In this document: in pieces, positions 38,282-47,720 of the stretch
Layout of the letters: each line of letters opens with the position of its first letter
How positions within the stretch are numbered: the stretch's first letter is position 1
Source: Sphingomonas sp. TDK1
Lineage (GTDB): Bacteria; Pseudomonadota; Alphaproteobacteria; Sphingomonadales; Sphingomonadaceae
Reading direction: 5' to 3'
DNA length: 64,000 nucleotides
Assembly: GCF_001650735.1 (NCBI RefSeq)
Contig: NZ_LXVY01000001.1
Span: 124,001 to 188,000 of the forward strand
Program-made: the position numbers and the translations under genes
Notes under the pieces: generated by a model
Database searches by the model: none
What the model was told of the DNA's origin: nothing
Seen by the model: the letters and a program-made list of their open reading frames with translations, nothing else

Positions 38282-40933
38282 CTAGAAGCCGAACTTCGCC
38301 CGGACCCCATAGAAGCGCGGCGTGCCTGGATAGCCGGCGTAATTGCCATTCTGCTCCGGCACACCGAAACCGCTGATGAAGTAATGCTGGTTGGTAAGGT
38401 TCTGCACCCAGAATTGCAGGCTGCGCCGCCCGTCCGGACTCTGCACCCCGATCGCTGCGGAAATCAGCGGATATCCCTGATTATAGAGTGCGTTGCGGCC
38501 GTTAGCGTCGGGCGGACTGGAGGGTATGTTGACTTCGCTGTTGTAGCGCATGTCGACATGCAGCAGACCGTTGATGCCCTTGGCGATCGGCGGCGTCCAG
38601 GTACCGGCGATGGTCACCGTATGGCGTGGCTGATTATCGAGCTGAAGGTTCCCCTTGCCCTGCAGCGGCGTGCCCGCGAAGTTCCTCCCGTCATCATCGT
38701 AGCGCGCGTCGATATAGCTGTACCCGAGCTGGAAGATCAGGTCGCGCTCGGGCTGGATCGTCGCTTCGGCCTCGACGCCCTTGCTCGTCGTTTTCGGCAC
38801 ATTCTGCACCACGAAGTTCGTGCCGCTGAACACCAGGCTCTGGAGATTGTAGAATTTGGAATAGAAGCCCGCGAGATTCAGCGTGAACTTGCGGCTGACC
38901 TGCGTCTTCAACCCCAGTTCGAAGGCATCCACCGTCTCCTTGGAGAAATGCAAGTCGCCCGCCTGCGCGCCGTTGCCGCCGAGCAGTGCGGAGTCGAACG
39001 TCGCCTGGTCGAGATTGTAGCCGCCTGACTTGTAGCCGCGATCATAGCTTGCATAGCCGAGAATGCGCGGGCTGAACTTGTAGGCGAGTTTCACCGTGCC
39101 GGTCAGCTGGTCCTCGCTGCGCTTGTCGGCATAGCTGCCGTTGAATTCGCTATTCACCGCCGGGTTACAGCTAAGCAGGAAGAGGTTGCTGAACAGTCCC
39201 GGCACCTGGCGCAGGATATTGGCATAGGCGGCCGCCGCCGCATTCCCGGCTCGCGCCTGATTGAAGAAGGTGCAGGCGCCGGTGTTGCTTGCAATGGTGG
39301 CGGTCAGGTCCTTGCTCTCATGATTCCAGCGCGCGCCGAGCGTCACTGACAGCTTGTTGGTGACATGCACGATATTGTGCGTGAACAGCGCAAAGGCGTT
39401 GGTCTTTACGCGGAAATCGTCGTTATTGTTGCCCTGGCCGGAGACGTTGCCCGGCAGCGGCTGAAGCGCCAGCGCGGCAAGGCCGGGGACGACCGCCACC
39501 CCGGCGATCGGAGCAGTGCCGGCCTGTGCGCGGAACAGCCGGACCAGCGGGGCGAGCTGGCCGTAGGCGGCAGGCGGGGCCGCTGGATTAAGGAGGACCT
39601 GCCCGAAGGTCGGCACCGCCGCCCCCAGCGATCCGTAGAATTGCACCGGCGTGCCGAACAGCGGCCGCAGCTGCGCTGAGAACACGCTGTCGACATAGCG
39701 ATTGGAATCATTGCCCACGCGAACCGTGTCGCGCAGCGTGTTGGTCTCGTTCAGATAGAAGGCGCCGACCAACCAGTCCAACCTGCTGCCGAACGCCGAT
39801 CCCTGCAGCCGCACTTCCTGGGTGAAATCGGACAAGGCATTGCGATAGCCGTCGCGATAGGCGCGATCGATGCCGGAAAAGTCGATGTCCTGCGAACGCA
39901 GTACCCGCCACCGCCGGTACGCGGTGATCGACGTGAGCTTGGCGCCGCCCAGGTCATAGTTCAGCTCACCCGAGAACCCATAGTCGCGTATCTTTTCCCC
40001 ATAGGTTCGGTTGGGCGACATCGCCTGTACGCGGTCATCCGTGGAACCGGTGTAGAGCCCCACCAGCCCCTGCGCCGCCGCAATGCCTTGGATCACCGGG
40101 GCGAGCGGGCCGCGCGCGGCGGAGACGACGCCGCAGCACTGCTCGTCCGTCTCATAATAGTCGGCGATCAGCCGCACGCTGACCGGTCCATTGCGGAACA
40201 GCGCCTGGCCGCGCACCAGCCAGCGATTGATGTCGTTGACAGACCGATCGCTGTTCGCATCTTTCAGATAGCCGTCACGCTTGCGATAGGCACCGTCCAG
40301 CCGCAATGCGACGGTCTCGCTGACCGGCCCGGTCAGCGCCCCGCGCGCCTCATAGGCATTGTAGTTGCCATAGCCTGCCTCGGCATAGCCGCCGGTCTCG
40401 AACTGCGGCTGTGCCGTAAAGATGCTGAGGGCGCCCGCCGAGGTGTTGCGCCCGAACAGCGTACCCTGCGGCCCACGCAGGATCTCGACACGCTCCAGCT
40501 CGGGCAGCTCCGAGATCGCGACGCCGGAGCGCGACCGGAACACGCCGTCGATGAACACGCCCACCGCCGGCTCGAACCCCGGATTGTCGCCGCCCGTGGT
40601 GATGCCGCGAAGATAGATGGTGGTGCCGGTCGCAGACGATTGCCCCGTCGAGGATTGCAGCGACGGCGCCAGCTGCTCCAGGTCGCGAACATTGTCGACG
40701 CCCGCATTTTCCAGCAGCTGCGGACTGATCGCGGTGATCGCGACAGGCACGTCCTGCACCGTCTCGTTGCGGCGGGTGGCGGTGACGATGATCTCGTTGG
40801 CGGAAACATAGCCCTCATCCTGCGTCGCCTGGGCCGTCGCCGCGGCGCGCTCCTGCGCAAATGCGGATGCAGGTGCGGCCAGCGCCAGCACCATAGCCGA
40901 CGCGCCAAGCAGATCCCCCTTGGTCATGACCAT
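38282..40933 (-). CDS. TonB-dependent outer membrane receptor
   Basis: An 883-residue receptor: signal peptide (1-27, ending ASAFAQ), plug domain (about 45-170; EIIVTATRRNETVQDVPVAITAIS, VGVFIDGVFRSRSG, RGPQGTLFGRNTSAGA), and a 22-strand barrel ending with an aromatic residue (VRAKFGF). A TonB box fits the region just after the signal (DEGYVSANEIIVTA). The start at 40933 has GGGAG upstream. The substrate is unknown: no heme-, iron- or sugar-utilisation genes lie next to it. Such receptors are abundant in sphingomonads. Confidence 0.92.
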   Translation of the reverse strand: MVMTKGDLLGASAMVLALAAPASAFAQERAAATAQATQDEGYVSANEIIVTATRRNETVQDVPVAITAISPQLLENAGVDNVRDLEQLAPSLQSSTGQSSATGTTIYLRGITTGGDNPGFEPAVGVFIDGVFRSRSGVAISELPELERVEILRGPQGTLFGRNTSAGALSIFTAQPQFETGGYAEAGYGNYNAYEARGALTGPVSETVALRLDGAYRKRDGYLKDANSDRSVNDINRWLVRGQALFRNGPVSVRLIADYYETDEQCCGVVSAARGPLAPVIQGIAAAQGLVGLYTGSTDDRVQAMSPNRTYGEKIRDYGFSGELNYDLGGAKLTSITAYRRWRVLRSQDIDFSGIDRAYRDGYRNALSDFTQEVRLQGSAFGSRLDWLVGAFYLNETNTLRDTVRVGNDSNRYVDSVFSAQLRPLFGTPVQFYGSLGAAVPTFGQVLLNPAAPPAAYGQLAPLVRLFRAQAGTAPIAGVAVVPGLAALALQPLPGNVSGQGNNNDDFRVKTNAFALFTHNIVHVTNKLSVTLGARWNHESKDLTATIASNTGACTFFNQARAGNAAAAAYANILRQVPGLFSNLFLLSCNPAVNSEFNGSYADKRSEDQLTGTVKLAYKFSPRILGYASYDRGYKSGGYNLDQATFDSALLGGNGAQAGDLHFSKETVDAFELGLKTQVSRKFTLNLAGFYSKFYNLQSLVFSGTNFVVQNVPKTTSKGVEAEATIQPERDLIFQLGYSYIDARYDDDGRNFAGTPLQGKGNLQLDNQPRHTVTIAGTWTPPIAKGINGLLHVDMRYNSEVNIPSSPPDANGRNALYNQGYPLISAAIGVQSPDGRRSLQFWVQNLTNQHYFISGFGVPEQNGNYAGYPGTPRFYGVRAKFGF

Positions 40934-41151
40934 CGCTCTCCCTTGTCGCGCCGATCTTGCGTCGATCGCGACTTTGCTGTTTTTGCGGGAACAAGCTAAC
41001 GCTCCGTTTTTCGGGGCGTCAACGAGCTTAACGTTGCCAAAGCCGCGGAAATCCCCCCTTTTCTGCCGCTCGCCATTGGTCGCGTAAGCCGCGGAGCAGC
41101 AAATCAAGCGTGCCGTAAGGGAAGGCGGAACGGCGAGCGAAAGGAACAAAA

Positions 41152-41772
41152 ATGCACGACCATCACGCCGAGCCCGAAGATGGCGATCTGGTCTCCCCGC
41201 CGGCCAAGATTCCCGTACCCGACCATGTCGCGGATGCGATTCGGACGCTGATCCGCTGGACGGGTGACGACCCCGATCGCGAGGGCCTGCTGGACACGCC
41301 CCAGCGCGTCGCCCGCGCCTGGAAGGAATATTGTGCGGGCTACGCGGATGATCCCGCCCACCATCTCTCGCGGGTGTTCGAGGAAGTGGGCGGGTACGAC
41401 GAAATCGTGCTGTTGAAGGACATTCCCTTCCAGTCACATTGCGAGCACCACATGGCGCCGATTACGGGCAAGGCATCGATCGCCTATCTGCCCAGGAACC
41501 ATGTTGTCGGCATCTCGAAACTCGCCCGCGTGCTCCACGCCTTCGCCCGCCGCCTGCAGGTGCAGGAGCGGCTCACGGCGGAAGTCGCCGACTGCATCTG
41601 GAACAATCTGCACCCGGTGGGGGTCGCGGTCGTGATCGAGGCGCAGCATGGTTGCATGACTGGTCGCGGGGTGCGCACGCCCGGCGTGGGCATGGTCACC
41701 AGTCGAATGATGGGCGTGTTCCGCGAGGACGAGCGCAGCCGCGCCGAAGTGCTCAAGCTGATGGGCTATTGA
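41152..41772 (+). CDS. folE: GTP cyclohydrolase I
   Basis: A 206-residue FolE that makes dihydroneopterin triphosphate, the first step to folate. Zinc ligands are Cys97, His100 (HCEHHM) and Cys168 (HGCMTGRG). The catalytic region LPRNHVVGISKLARV is intact. The first gene of a folE-SDR-folB unit: its stop overlaps the next start (TGATG). The His/Glu-rich N terminus is lineage-specific. Confidence 0.96.
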   Translation: MHDHHAEPEDGDLVSPPAKIPVPDHVADAIRTLIRWTGDDPDREGLLDTPQRVARAWKEYCAGYADDPAHHLSRVFEEVGGYDEIVLLKDIPFQSHCEHHMAPITGKASIAYLPRNHVVGISKLARVLHAFARRLQVQERLTAEVADCIWNNLHPVGVAVVIEAQHGCMTGRGVRTPGVGMVTSRMMGVFREDERSRAEVLKLMGY

Positions 41773-42545
41773 TGCCCGGGCGGGTGCTGGTAACCGGCGG
41801 CGCACGACGGATTGGCGCGGCAATCAGCCGTGGCCTGGCCGCGCGCGGCTGGACAGTGGCCATCCACCACCATCACTCGCCCGATGAAGCCGAGGCATTT
41901 GCGAACGAACTCCGTGACGGCGGCGCGGAGGCTGCGGTTGTTTGCGGCGAACTTGCCGATCCGGCTACGCCCAGGGCCCTTGTGGAGGCGTGCCGGCAAG
42001 CCTTCGGGGCGCCGCTGGACGCGGTTGTCAACAATGCCTCGCTGTTTGCGTATGATGAAGCGCCGATCGCCGACTACGCTCTTCTCGACCGGCACATGCA
42101 TGTGAACCTGGCCGCGCCGGTAGGCCTCGCGATGGCGCTCGCCGCCCAGCAGGACCTTATGGAAGGCGCGGTGGTGAACCTGCTGGATCAGAAGGTCGGC
42201 AACCTGAACCCCGACTTCTTCAGCTATACCTGCTCCAAGCTGGCGCTGCACGGGGCGACGCACATGCTGGCACAGCAGCTGGCGCCACGGGTGCGGGTCA
42301 ATGCGGTTTCGCCGGGGCTCACCCTGCCCAGCCTGGACCAGAGCGAGGACGAATTCGCCCGCACGGGCACCCAGAACCTCCTGCGCCGCCCCGTCGCCCC
42401 TGCCGACATCGCCGCGACCGTGGCACATCTGCTCGAATGCCGCAGCGTTACCGGGCAGAATGTCTATGTCGATTGTGGCCAGCATTTCCTCGCGCGCGAC
42501 AGCGACGTGATGTTTGAAGGACGCGAGCACCGCCCCGATGCCTGA
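41772..42545 (+). CDS. Pteridine reductase-like SDR (FolM/PTR1 type)
   Basis: A 257-residue short-chain dehydrogenase. The cofactor motif is TGGARRIG, close to the TGxxRRxG form of pteridine reductases, which use NADPH. The usual catalytic Ser is Asp139 (LLDQKVGN), as in PTR1, followed by Tyr152 and Lys156 (YxxxK). This Asp-Tyr-Lys set points to pterin reduction. Its place between folE and folB, with overlapping ends, supports dihydromonapterin or dihydrofolate reduction. The exact substrate is inferred. Confidence 0.85.
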   Translation: MPGRVLVTGGARRIGAAISRGLAARGWTVAIHHHHSPDEAEAFANELRDGGAEAAVVCGELADPATPRALVEACRQAFGAPLDAVVNNASLFAYDEAPIADYALLDRHMHVNLAAPVGLAMALAAQQDLMEGAVVNLLDQKVGNLNPDFFSYTCSKLALHGATHMLAQQLAPRVRVNAVSPGLTLPSLDQSEDEFARTGTQNLLRRPVAPADIAATVAHLLECRSVTGQNVYVDCGQHFLARDSDVMFEGREHRPDA

Positions 42546-42903
42546 GTATGTGATTCATCTCGAAGCGCTGGAAGTCAGCATGGGGCTTGGTATCCACCCG
42601 CACGAGCGGGCCGAGCCGCAGCGGGTACGGATCGATGTGGCGATGACCTGCCGCTACCCTGCGATACCCGAGGACAGGATCGACGCCGTCGTCGATTATG
42701 ACTTCCTGCGCGAGGGCATCCATGCCCTTGTCCGCGCACGCCATTTCGAGTTGCAGGAGGTGCTGTGCGAAGAAGTGGCGACGCTCGCGATGCGCGACAA
42801 GCGCGTGACTGCGGTCCGCGTGCGCTCTGTGAAGCAGGACATCTACCCCGATGCCCGGGTAGGATGTGAAATTATCCGTAATCTTACGACTGTGCAGGAA
42901 TAA
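42538..42903 (+). CDS. folB: Dihydroneopterin aldolase
   Basis: A 121-residue FolB that splits dihydroneopterin to the hydroxymethylpterin used for folate. The family start LEALEVSMGLGIHPHERAEPQRV, the acidic VVDYDFLREGIHALV and the FELQEVLCEEVA segments are present. The ATG at 42538 overlaps the SDR stop by 8 bp; an in-frame TTG 24 bases earlier lacks a ribosome site. Length equals the family norm. Confidence 0.92.
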   Translation: MPEYVIHLEALEVSMGLGIHPHERAEPQRVRIDVAMTCRYPAIPEDRIDAVVDYDFLREGIHALVRARHFELQEVLCEEVATLAMRDKRVTAVRVRSVKQDIYPDARVGCEIIRNLTTVQE

Positions 42904-43010
42904 TCCCGAGTCGGGAATCCTGCATCCCTCCTCCGCAGCTATAATCCCAAAAGGGCTTCCATGCGGAGGGCCGTACAGGGACCCGTGCGCCTGCGATCAG
43001 AGGAACGTGG

Positions 43011-44774
43011 ATGTCGATTGCAAGTTTCGTTCGCAACAGCGCTTTGGCCATGATGGCGCTTCTGGTTGTCGGCGGCTCGCTCGCCGCCTGGCGTCTCGAT
43101 CGCATTCGCATGGGCGGCGAGGTGCAGCTGCACCAGCAGGTGAACGCGGATCTCATCGCCGACATCCTTCCCCCGCCTGAATATATCATCGAGCCCTATC
43201 TCGAGGCGACGCTGATCGCGCGGAACCCGGAAACGGTCGGCATGCACGCCGAGAAGCTCGGGGCGCTCCAGAAGCTCTATTTGGAGCGGAACAAATATTG
43301 GCAGACGGCCTCGGTCAATGACGATCTGCGGAATCAGTTGCTCCAGCAGGCACATCCCGCGGCGCAAGCATTCTGGAACGAGATGGAGCAGGGCTTCCTC
43401 CCGGCCGCTCGCAAGGGTGACCGTGGCGCGATAGACGCAAGCTACGCCAAGCTCTCGAACCTTTACGAAGCGCATCGCGCCGCGGTGGACCGCCTGGTCG
43501 AGATGGCGCGCGCCGAGCAGGAGAAGGTGCAGGCAAATGGTGCCTCCGAATTCTACCTGGCGATCGGCATCGTGCTCGTACTGGCGCTGGTGGTGGGCGG
43601 TCAGGCGGCGCACTTCTACATCACCATGTACCGCCGCGTGCTCGAGCCCGTCGGAACATTGTCAGCGCTCACCGACCGGCTGGCCAAGGGCGAGGTTGCG
43701 ACGATTCCCTATCAGGATCGCACCGACGAGATGGGCCGCATCGCCTCCGGCCTGGAGCATTATCGCGCGGCTGCAGCGGCACAGAGCGAGGCCGACGCCT
43801 GCAAGCTGGAACAACAGCGCGAAGTGACCGAAGTGCTCGGCAACGGCCTTCTCGCGCTGCGCGAGGGCGATCTCAGCCGCACGATCGACACCCATTTTCC
43901 TGCCGAGTACGAGGTGCTGCGGCAGAATATCAACGAGGCGATCGCCTCGCTTCGCGCGCGCGTGCAACTCGTCAGCGAAAGCGCGGACAACATCCGCAAC
44001 ACCTCGTCCGAGGTCGCGCATGGATCGGAAGATCTGGCGCACCGCACCGAAAAAAGCGCCGCCAACCTCGCCCAGGCGACCGAGGCGCTGGCCAAGATCG
44101 AGGAGCGCCTGCGCGCCACCATGATCGCGGCCGACAATACGGTGAAGCGCGCCGGCGAAGCCACGACGGCACTCCGCGACGGCCGCGGCACCACCGCGCG
44201 TGCCGTTCAGGCGATGGATCGGGCGAGCGGCAGTGCGAAGAATATCGACGGCGTGATCGAGGGCCTGGACAAGATCGCCTTCCAGACCCGCGTTCTCGCG
44301 ATGAACGCCGCCGTAGAGGCCGGACGCGCCGGTGAGGCCGGTCGAGGCTTCATGGTGGTCGCCGATCTGGTCGCCGCGCTGGCCCTGCGCGCCGAAGACC
44401 AGGCCAAGCAGGCCCGCGACATGCTCAGCGAAACCCAGGCCGACATCATCCAGGCCGCCGACGCGGTGCACGACACCGACACTGCGCTCGACACCATTTC
44501 GGGCGACGTCGAAGCCGTGCACGACCTGATCGCCGCGATCGACCACGACAATCACGCCCAGTCGGCGGCAGTCAGCCAGGTCGCAACGGCAATGAAGGCG
44601 ATGGATCTGGTGACCCAGCAGAATGCCGCGATGGTCGAAGAGACCTCGGCAGCGATCCGCAACCTATCGAGCGAGGTCAATGCCCTTGCGCAGCGTGCGG
44701 GCGCCTTCCGCTTCGAGCGCACCAACGGCATGCGCACGGCCACGCCGCAACGCGAACTCGCAACCGTTCACTGA
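43011..44774 (+). CDS. Methyl-accepting chemotaxis protein
   Basis: A 587-residue chemoreceptor with two membrane helices (about 8-28 and 180-203) around a small periplasmic helical domain, then HAMP (about 205-255), a second HAMP-like helix, and a cytoplasmic signalling rod. The hairpin tip is IAFQTRVLAMNAAVEAGRAGEAGRGFMVVADLVAALALRAED. Typical tips have VAxEVRxLAxRS; here Glu and Arg at the CheA/CheW contact are Leu and Ala. The tip may still form, but coupling could be altered. No other chemotaxis gene lies in the window. Confidence 0.9.
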   Translation: MSIASFVRNSALAMMALLVVGGSLAAWRLDRIRMGGEVQLHQQVNADLIADILPPPEYIIEPYLEATLIARNPETVGMHAEKLGALQKLYLERNKYWQTASVNDDLRNQLLQQAHPAAQAFWNEMEQGFLPAARKGDRGAIDASYAKLSNLYEAHRAAVDRLVEMARAEQEKVQANGASEFYLAIGIVLVLALVVGGQAAHFYITMYRRVLEPVGTLSALTDRLAKGEVATIPYQDRTDEMGRIASGLEHYRAAAAAQSEADACKLEQQREVTEVLGNGLLALREGDLSRTIDTHFPAEYEVLRQNINEAIASLRARVQLVSESADNIRNTSSEVAHGSEDLAHRTEKSAANLAQATEALAKIEERLRATMIAADNTVKRAGEATTALRDGRGTTARAVQAMDRASGSAKNIDGVIEGLDKIAFQTRVLAMNAAVEAGRAGEAGRGFMVVADLVAALALRAEDQAKQARDMLSETQADIIQAADAVHDTDTALDTISGDVEAVHDLIAAIDHDNHAQSAAVSQVATAMKAMDLVTQQNAAMVEETSAAIRNLSSEVNALAQRAGAFRFERTNGMRTATPQRELATVH

Positions 44775-44785
44775 TCGGGCGACGC

Positions 44786-44811
44786 TATCCTCCCGGGTTT
44801 ATGGGAGGATA
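44786..44811. terminator. Convergent hairpin between the MCP gene and leuA
   Basis: Perfect 9-bp stem TATCCTCCC / GGGAGGATA with an 8-base loop, 11 bases after the MCP stop and 16 bases after the leuA stop on the other strand. No T-run on either side, so it is a weak or Rho-assisted terminator. Confidence 0.5.
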
Positions 44812-44827
44812 ACGTTGTGGCCCGCGA

Positions 44828-46486
44828 TCAGGCGCGGTTGGCCGCACTCAGCACGGCCCGGACCGACGCCGTCGCGATATCGGCATCGATGCCGACGCCG
44901 AAGACGGTCCGCCCATCTTCCGTACGACACTCGACATATGCCGCCGCCTGCGCATCCGCGCCGCCGCCGATCGCGTGCTCGCTGTAATCGACCACGTCGA
45001 GCCGCGGTCCCGTCGATACCGCGAGCGCGTCGACCACACCCGAGATCAGGCCGTTGCCACGCCCCGAGATCGACTGCGCGGCACCGTCGATGGAAATGCG
45101 GCCCACAAAGACTCGGCTGCCAGCGCTGCCGGTTTCCTCATAGTCGACCAGCGTGATCCGATCCTTGTCACCGGGCAGGTACACCCGCTCGAACAGGCCC
45201 CAGATATCGGCAGCGTTGAGCTCCCGGCTGGTGTCGTCGGCCAGTGCCTGGACGTGCTTGGAGAACTCGGCCTGCATGCGCTTGGGGAGCTTCAGCCCCT
45301 TGTCCTGCTCCAGGACCCAGGCGACGCCCCCCTTGCCCGACTGCGAGTTCACGCGGATCACCGCCTCGTAATCGCGGCCGAGATCCTTGGGATCGATCGG
45401 CAAATAGGGCACGTCCCAAACCTGATCGTTGCGCGCCGCCTGCGAGGCGAAACCCTTCTTGATCGCGTCCTGATGGCTGCCCGAGAAAGCCGTGAACACC
45501 AGGTCGCCCGCATAGGGGTGGCGCGGGTGGACGGGGAGCTGGTTGCAATATTCGACGGTCTGGATGACCTCGTCGATATCCGAGAAGTCGAGGCCCGGGT
45601 TCAGCCCCTGGGTGTACATGTTGAGTGCCAGCGTCACGAGATCGACATTGCCGGTACGCTCGCCATTGCCGAACAAGCAGCCTTCGACGCGGTCCGCACC
45701 GGCCAGCAGCCCCAGCTCGGACGCGGCAACGCCGGTGCCGCGATCGTTATGCGTGTGCAGGCTGATGACGACGCTCTCGCGGTTGCGGATGTTGCGGCAG
45801 AACCACTCGATCTGGTCGGCATAGATATTGGGCGTCGCCGCCTCGACCGTGGCCGGCAGGTTGAGGATCAGCGGACGCTCCGGCGTCGGGCGCAGGATAT
45901 CCATCACCGCCTCGCAGACCTCCACCGAGAAATCGAGCTCGGCGGTGGAGAAGGTCTCCGGGCTATATTCGAAATGCCAGTCGGTATCGGGCTGCTTGGC
46001 CGCTTCGTCGCGCAGCACCTTGGCGCCTTCGATGGCGATCTGGCGCACTTCGTCGCGGCCCATGTTGAACACGATGCGGCGCCAGGCCGGCGACACGGCG
46101 TTGTAGAGATGGACGATCGCCTGCTTGGCGCCCTTGAGCGACTGGAAGCTGGTCTCGATCAGGTCCCGGCGCGATTGGGTAAGCACCTGGACGATCACGT
46201 CGTCCGGCACCTTGCCCTCGCGCACCAGGCCCGAGATGAAGTCGAACTCGGTGGCGCCGGCACTTGGGAAGCCGACTTCGATCTCCTTCAAGCCCACTTT
46301 CACAAGCAGTTCGAAGAAGCGCGTCTTCTTCTCGCCGTCCATCGGGTCGATCAGCGCCTGGTTGCCGTCGCGCATATCGGTGGACAGCCAGCGCGGCGCC
46401 TTGGTGATGGTGCGGCTGGGCCATTGGCGGTCCGGCAGATTCACCTGCGGGAAGGGACGATATTTGACGCTGGGGTCGCGCAACAT
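44828..46486 (-). CDS. leuA: 2-isopropylmalate synthase
   Basis: A 552-residue LeuA of the long (type 2) form that commits 2-ketoisovalerate to leucine. The catalytic barrel has [10 protein letters not shown] and [12 protein letters not shown], the metal HxH is in [10 protein letters not shown], and a [11 protein letters not shown] segment follows. The C-terminal regulatory domain (about 430-552) ends with [24 protein letters not shown] and binds leucine. Upstream lies a 14-codon Leu-rich leader and a hairpin, suggesting leucine-sensitive control. Confidence 0.95.
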   Translation of the reverse strand: MLRDPSVKYRPFPQVNLPDRQWPSRTITKAPRWLSTDMRDGNQALIDPMDGEKKTRFFELLVKVGLKEIEVGFPSAGATEFDFISGLVREGKVPDDVIVQVLTQSRRDLIETSFQSLKGAKQAIVHLYNAVSPAWRRIVFNMGRDEVRQIAIEGAKVLRDEAAKQPDTDWHFEYSPETFSTAELDFSVEVCEAVMDILRPTPERPLILNLPATVEAATPNIYADQIEWFCRNIRNRESVVISLHTHNDRGTGVAASELGLLAGADRVEGCLFGNGERTGNVDLVTLALNMYTQGLNPGLDFSDIDEVIQTVEYCNQLPVHPRHPYAGDLVFTAFSGSHQDAIKKGFASQAARNDQVWDVPYLPIDPKDLGRDYEAVIRVNSQSGKGGVAWVLEQDKGLKLPKRMQAEFSKHVQALADDTSRELNAADIWGLFERVYLPGDKDRITLVDYEETGSAGSRVFVGRISIDGAAQSISGRGNGLISGVVDALAVSTGPRLDVVDYSEHAIGGGADAQAAAYVECRTEDGRTVFGVGIDADIATASVRAVLSAANRA

Positions 46487-46555
46487 GGGCCGTGTCTCTC
46501 TTCAAGGTAGGGCCGCGCCTAGCGCAGCCACGATGCGTTAGGGAAGCTCCAGTTT

Positions 46556-46599
46556 GCCCTTAGGGGAGACGCGCGCGCGCGAGATCGGCCCCTAAGGGC
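46556..46599 (-). promoter_or_regulatory. Leader hairpin upstream of leuA
   Basis: Perfect 11-bp inverted repeat GCCCTTAGGGG / CCCCTAAGGGC (46556-46566 with 46589-46599) around a GC-repeat loop. On the leuA strand it starts inside the last codons of the leader peptide and covers its TAG stop. It lies 70 bases before leuA. No T-run follows it, so it may act on ribosome movement, Rho or leuA translation. Confidence 0.6.
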
Positions 46600-46636
46600 G
46601 GATAAGTCGCAGGGTAAGGCGCAGGGCGTCGGTCAC
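46592..46636 (-). CDS. Leu-rich leader peptide of leuA
   Basis: A 14-codon reading frame, MTDALRLTLRLIRP, from GTG (46636) to TAG. AGGAG lies four bases upstream (46641-46645). Leu is at codons 5, 7, 9 and 11 (CTG, CTT, CTG, CTT) and Ile at 12, alternating with Arg. The peptide starts about 150 bases before leuA and its stop lies in the 11-bp hairpin. The design matches leader-peptide attenuation of leucine genes, known for other proteobacteria. Too short to prove by sequence alone. Confidence 0.65.
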   Translation of the reverse strand: MTDALRLTLRLIRP

Positions 46637-46770
46637 GAGGCTCCTAGTGCCGCAAACGGCCAATCATGTCCAGCTTGGACTAGTGCCTCCAAACAGGAGA
46701 AGCTTTCAGCGGGCCGATCTGGTATTTACCCCGGGACGCCAAAGAAGCGTGCTCGCAGGAGAGGATTGCG

Positions 46771-47166
46771 ATGCTGCAGCTTGTCTATGTCAGTTCCGCC
46801 AACCCGGCGATACCCTGCCCCACGCAGGATATCCTTACCATTTCCCGCCGCAACAATGCGCGCGATCGGATCACCGGCCTGCTCTACGCAGATGCCGGGC
46901 GCTTTCTCCAGGCGCTGGAGGGGCCGGAGGATGCCGTCGAAGCGGCCTATGCCCGCATCCGTCAGGATCCCCGCCACGGCGCGATCGTGCTGCTTTCGCG
47001 GCAGGTGGTGGATCGCCGCGCATTCGGCCATTGGGAGATGGCACATCGCGCGCCCGGCGCAGACGCGGCGAGCTTCCTCGCCGAGGTCGAGCGGCTGACG
47101 ACACACGCGGCGCCCGGGGTCCGCGACGCCTTCGGAGCACTGGCACGCACCCGCATTCCGGCTTGA
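46771..47166 (+). CDS. BLUF domain blue-light sensor
   Basis: A 131-residue protein made almost entirely of a BLUF domain, which binds FAD and senses blue light. The key Tyr is Y6 (LVYVSS), Asn28/29 in RRNNARDRITGLL, and the photoactive Gln is Q47 (GRFLQALEG). HWEMAHR supplies the Trp/Met switch region. It has no output domain, so it must signal through a partner. No neighbouring cyclase or regulator is obvious. Confidence 0.92.
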   Translation: MLQLVYVSSANPAIPCPTQDILTISRRNNARDRITGLLYADAGRFLQALEGPEDAVEAAYARIRQDPRHGAIVLLSRQVVDRRAFGHWEMAHRAPGADAASFLAEVERLTTHAAPGVRDAFGALARTRIPA

Positions 47167-47427
47167 ACGCGCAATATTACTATATTTTCACGTGAAAGTG
47201 TTGCGCCCCTGCACCACCGCAGCGCCGCAAAACGACGGTTCGCCGCGCTTCGGTCATGTCTGCGCTGGACAGAGGGCCATTCCCACGATCAAAGGCATAC
47301 AGGGACGTGCATCACCGCACGAACCGCAGTACATCGTTGGTTGCGACAAGGGGGAGGAAGCCTCTCAATCCCGAGGCGCTGACGAAGGAATAGCCCCAAT
47401 AAGGGGTACGAACAGGAGTTAGACACG

Positions 47428-47685
47428 ATGGCCGAGACCAAAGCACGCGGTGGCATTGCCAAGCCGGTTACCCCTTCGCCCGAGCTCGCGAAGATTGTGG
47501 GCACCGCCGATCTGCCGCGCAGCGAGATCGTCAGCAAGGTGTGGGAGTACATCAAGAAGAATAACCTGCAGAACCCTGCAAACAAGCGGGAAATCCTGGC
47601 GGACGATACGCTGAAGCCGATCTTCGGCGGCGATAAGGCGACCATGTTCGAAATGAACAAGCACCTCGCCAAGCACGTCAAGTAA
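47428..47685 (+). CDS. SWIB/MDM2 domain protein
   Basis: An 85-residue protein with a SWIB domain (about 12-85; LAKIVGTADLPRSEIVSKVWEYIKKNNLQNPANKREILADDTLKPIFG). The domain is best known from eukaryotic chromatin remodellers, where it mediates protein contacts; bacterial stand-alone forms occur in chlamydiae and several proteobacteria and are thought to bind DNA or topoisomerase. The Lys-rich ends fit nucleic acid association. A large bidirectional hairpin ends its transcript. Confidence 0.93.
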   Translation: MAETKARGGIAKPVTPSPELAKIVGTADLPRSEIVSKVWEYIKKNNLQNPANKREILADDTLKPIFGGDKATMFEMNKHLAKHVK

Positions 47686-47720
47686 GGCGGCTGGCAGCGC
47701 CCTTTCGGAGCGCACAGCCA

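Noticed and set aside
47192..47422. Possible 76-codon gene between BLUF and SWIB genes
   Set aside because: No ribosome site, atypical composition and overlap with the probable SWIB promoter.
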